Source: Alistipes sp. (GTDB taxonomy: Bacteria > Bacteroidota > Bacteroidia > Bacteroidales > Rikenellaceae). From it: DNA of 64,000 nucleotides. The translations under genes and the position numbers were made by a program. Positions 61,763 to 64,000 of the stretch are shown in pieces (positions within the stretch are counted from its first letter, which is position 1; each line of letters begins with the position of its first letter). The notes under the pieces are model-generated. The model was not told the origin of the DNA and did not search any database. It saw only the letters and a program-made list of their open reading frames with translations. The stretch covers positions 66,351 through 130,350 of the forward strand of contig JAHHQO010000006.1 in the NCBI GenBank assembly GCA_020026335.1, written 5' to 3'.

Positions 61763-61770
61763 TACCTTTG
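61763..61770 (+). promoter_or_regulatory. Putative promoter -7 box for the PpiD-like gene
   Basis: TACCTTTG with TTG at 61737-61739, 23 nt upstream; the ATG at 61810 follows 39 nt later. Confidence 0.6.
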
Positions 61771-61809
61771 ACTGCTCATTACGAAATTATACGATAATAA
61801 CTAATTTAT

Positions 61810-63831
61810 ATGGCAAGTTTAAACACTTTACGCACCAAGTTTGGCGTAGTGCTGTCGGTAATCATAGCACTTGCCCTCTTGGCATTTATCTTCTCTCTGA
61901 GAACCGAAATGGGTTTCTCGGGCAATGACCCCAAAGTCGGTGTCATCGATGGCAAAACCATCAACTACTCGGAGTACTACAAACTCTACGAACAAATCAA
62001 GGAGACACAGAACATTCAGGAGAGCAACGACCAGCAGTCCGATATGTTGGCCAACGCCGTATGGCAGAGCTTCTTCAGCAAGTATGTCATGACTCCCGGT
62101 TTCGAGGATATGGGTCTTAAAATCACCGAGGCTGAGCGTCGCGCCATCCTCAGCGGTCAGATTCCCACTCAGGTATTCAGCGCATACTTCACCGACCCCA
62201 CAACAGGTCAGTACAATGTGGAGGCTGTTTCGGAGTTCCTTTCGCAGGCCAGCAGCAATCCCCAGGCTTTCAATATGTGGGAGCAGATCAACGAGCAGGC
62301 TCAGTTGGAGTACAACTTCGAGAAGTACTTCGGTTTGATTAAGGGTGGCGTTTATGCCAACAAGCTCGAGGTTGCCGAGGCACTGAAGAACAACGAGAAG
62401 AAGTCGGGTCGCTGGATTGCCAAGAAGTACAGCATGGTTCCCGATTCTCTGATTACCATCTCGAAGAGCGATGTTCAGAGCTACTATACTTCTCACCTCA
62501 ACCAGTTCAAGCAGCTGCCCAACCGCACGGTGAAGTACGTAGTGTTCGATGTTGAGCCCACAGATGCCGACATGGAGAACCTCGAGAAGACCGTCATGGG
62601 CGTAGGCGAGGAGTTCGCTGCCACCGATGATGTCAAGTCGTTCGTTCGCAAGAATCGCAACGGTCACATCTCGGAGACTTACTACACCAAGGCACAGCTC
62701 TCATTGGAGGAGGCTGAGGCTTTGAACGCAGGCAAGACCTACGGTCCCGTATTGAAGAACAACGAGTGGACCATGTCGCGTGTTCTCGACACCAAGATGG
62801 CTCCCGACTCGCTCGGCATTCGCCACATCGTTCTCTCGTACGAGCAGAAGGAGTTGGCCGACAGCCTCGTACGTGCCATCAAGAACGGTGCAAACTTCGC
62901 AGAGCTCGCAGCACAGCACTCTTTGGCACAGACCCGCGCAACAGGCGGTGAGGTGGGTGTACTTCCCTTCTCTTCGTTCTCGGGTGAGTTCATCGCTCCT
63001 CTGGCACAGGCCAAGAAGGGTGACGTTCTGACCATCAACTCGGGCAGCACCATTCAGATTATGCAGATTTACCGTGCCGACAAGGCCAGCAAGCATATCC
63101 AGGTAGCTTCGATTACCTACCCCGTAGCAGCATCGGAGGCTACTCGCAAAAATATCCACAATCAGGCAGGTACCTTCACCGTAAATGCCAAGGATATGGA
63201 GAGCTTCAACACAGCAGCCATCGAGGCAGCCATCACTCCCCGTGTGGCAACCATCAACCAGGGCGAGCGTGCACTCCGCGGTTTGGAGGATTCACGCGAG
63301 CTGGTTCGCTGGGCTTACGGTGCTGAGGCAGGTGACATCTCGGAGATTTTCAAGGTAGGCAACGACTACGTGGTAGCTATCCTCACCGAGATTGACGACG
63401 AGGAGTACACTCCCGTTGAGAAGGTCACTTCGCGCATCAACATGATGCTCATGCGTGACAAGAAGTTCGAGTACATCAAGAACGAGCTGTCGGGCAGCAC
63501 CCTCGAGGAGCAGGCAAAGAGCCTCGGCACTACTGTTGAGAACTTCAAGGACGTAACTCTGGAGGCTTACTACACCGAGGGTATCGGCATGGAGCCCCGC
63601 GTTATCGGTGCTATCGCACTCGATGAGACAAAGGCAGTATCGGCACCCGTCAAGGGCTTCACCGGTCTCTATGTCTTCCAGGTAGACAATGTTGAGAAGA
63701 ACGCCGAGAAGCTCGCAGAGGGCGAGCAGGTGCGTCTGCAGGCTGTAGCCGAGGGTATGGCACAGCGTTTCTGCATCCCCGCAGTTCAGGAGATGTCGAA
63801 TATGCAGGACCTCCGCGGCAAGTACTTCTAA
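61810..63831 (+). CDS. PpiD-like membrane-anchored periplasmic chaperone (SurA_N/PPIC)
   Basis: 673 residues. One TM helix (~14-31) is followed by a SurA-type N-terminal chaperone domain (~35-230) and a parvulin PPIC domain (~335-430: IRHIVLSYEQ, AELAAQHSLAQTRATGGEVGVLPF). The catalytic parvulin His is at the start of the domain (RHIV). Its C-terminal half resembles the second SurA-like arm. It probably helps fold outer-membrane proteins such as the barrels at 35.8 kb and 57 kb. It has its own promoter and a terminator at 63853-63887. Codons are of the highly expressed type. Confidence 0.88.
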   Translation: MASLNTLRTKFGVVLSVIIALALLAFIFSLRTEMGFSGNDPKVGVIDGKTINYSEYYKLYEQIKETQNIQESNDQQSDMLANAVWQSFFSKYVMTPGFEDMGLKITEAERRAILSGQIPTQVFSAYFTDPTTGQYNVEAVSEFLSQASSNPQAFNMWEQINEQAQLEYNFEKYFGLIKGGVYANKLEVAEALKNNEKKSGRWIAKKYSMVPDSLITISKSDVQSYYTSHLNQFKQLPNRTVKYVVFDVEPTDADMENLEKTVMGVGEEFAATDDVKSFVRKNRNGHISETYYTKAQLSLEEAEALNAGKTYGPVLKNNEWTMSRVLDTKMAPDSLGIRHIVLSYEQKELADSLVRAIKNGANFAELAAQHSLAQTRATGGEVGVLPFSSFSGEFIAPLAQAKKGDVLTINSGSTIQIMQIYRADKASKHIQVASITYPVAASEATRKNIHNQAGTFTVNAKDMESFNTAAIEAAITPRVATINQGERALRGLEDSRELVRWAYGAEAGDISEIFKVGNDYVVAILTEIDDEEYTPVEKVTSRINMMLMRDKKFEYIKNELSGSTLEEQAKSLGTTVENFKDVTLEAYYTEGIGMEPRVIGAIALDETKAVSAPVKGFTGLYVFQVDNVEKNAEKLAEGEQVRLQAVAEGMAQRFCIPAVQEMSNMQDLRGKYF

Positions 63832-63852
63832 CAGATAAACACTGTTTCCGCT

Positions 63853-63887
63853 AAAAGAGCGACCGTTTGACGGTCGCTCTTTTTTTG
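63853..63887 (+). terminator. Intrinsic terminator after the PpiD-like gene
   Basis: A 10-bp stem (63856-63865 with 63871-63880) is flanked by A residues and followed by seven T residues. Confidence 0.9.
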
Positions 63888-63897
63888 TGTATGGCGG

Positions 63898-64000
63898 AGA
63901 GGGAGAAGGGCGGTTGTTGGTGAAGGGGCGGTTGTTGGTGAAGGGGCGGTTGTCGGAGAGGGGGCGGTGTTGTCGGAGAGGGGGCGGTGTTGTCGGAGAG
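63898..64000 (+). repeat. G-rich tandem repeat, running off the window edge
   Basis: Repeat units of ~18 bp (GAAGGGGCGGTTGTTGGT type, about three copies, first and last diverged) pass into ~20-bp units (GAGGGGGCGGTGTTGTCGGA type, two copies and a partial third). It is non-coding, right after a terminator. Repeated runs of 3-5 G could form G-quadruplexes. Confidence 0.8.

Noticed and set aside
1..64000. CRISPR, insertion sequences, prophage or defence genes
   Set aside because: No spaced direct-repeat array, transposase, integrase or known defence domain was found; the genes are core functions with uniform base and codon use.

Overview
The window reads as a core chromosomal segment of a member of the Bacteroidota, most likely a gut Bacteroidales of the Alistipes/Rikenellaceae kind (family level is inference). 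The pointers are GC-rich coding DNA with AT-rich intergenic DNA, promoter-like TAnnTTTG (-7) boxes with TTG/TTTG about 19-23 nt upstream, almost no Shine-Dalgarno sequences, a PorX-type response regulator/PglZ protein, type III glutamine synthetase, heterodimeric methylmalonyl-CoA mutase, and a DPP III with the HECLGH motif. I see no tRNA, rRNA, CRISPR array, insertion sequence, prophage or phage-defence island. The content is mainly housekeeping.

Layout. 1-2.8 kb: the end of a LytTR regulator, then lpxK-punA-ssb on the minus strand. 2.9-5.8 kb: M23 lipoprotein, ispD, a PH-domain membrane protein and rubredoxin on the plus strand. 6-8 kb: a DPP III lipoprotein (minus). 8.3-10.1 kb: panC-panD and a DUF456 membrane protein (plus). 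10.1-15.8 kb: rsfS-ftsH-cdsA-psd-AI-2E transporter-riboflavin kinase (minus), followed by oxyR (minus). 17.1-20.6 kb: trpS-clcA and a small PAS protein (plus). 20.8-25.7 kb: lon-kdsB-kdsA-kdsD (minus). 25.8-39.2 kb: valS, rnhA, an MsbA-like exporter, ileS, a DksA-like protein, an outer-membrane barrel protein, a helix-hairpin-helix protein and rpsU (plus). 39.5-41.7 kb: glutamine synthetase III (minus). 42.3-47.8 kb: mutA-mutB, a small lipoprotein and an inositol-monophosphatase-family protein (plus). 47.9-50.3 kb: porX-tsaE-SRPBCC protein (minus). 50.8-63.8 kb: HU, a 29-residue bS22/COX24-like protein, rng, mfd, coaX, a FadL-like porin, a TPR protein, lptC, a GldE/CorC-like protein and a PpiD-like chaperone (plus).

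Themes. Envelope biogenesis recurs throughout: Kdo synthesis (kdsD/A/B), lipid A (lpxK, MsbA-like), LPS export (lptC), phospholipid synthesis (cdsA, psd), outer-membrane barrels and periplasmic folding. Coenzyme genes include panC, panD, coaX, ribK and ispD. MutAB fits the succinate-propionate route of anaerobic Bacteroidales.

The least ordinary signals are regulatory. An AT-rich patch at the 3' end of the helix-hairpin-helix gene contains a promoter-like pair, and the rpsU transcript it would make carries two Shine-Dalgarno-like octamers, in a phylum whose bS21 is known to hide the anti-SD. A run of short hairpins, two with GNRA loops, sits upstream of rng. A G-rich tandem repeat lies at the right edge. 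Two enzymes depart from family-typical residues: the CLC lacks the inner glutamate and the M23 peptidase has HLD in place of HLH. No clearly undescribed multi-gene system is visible.
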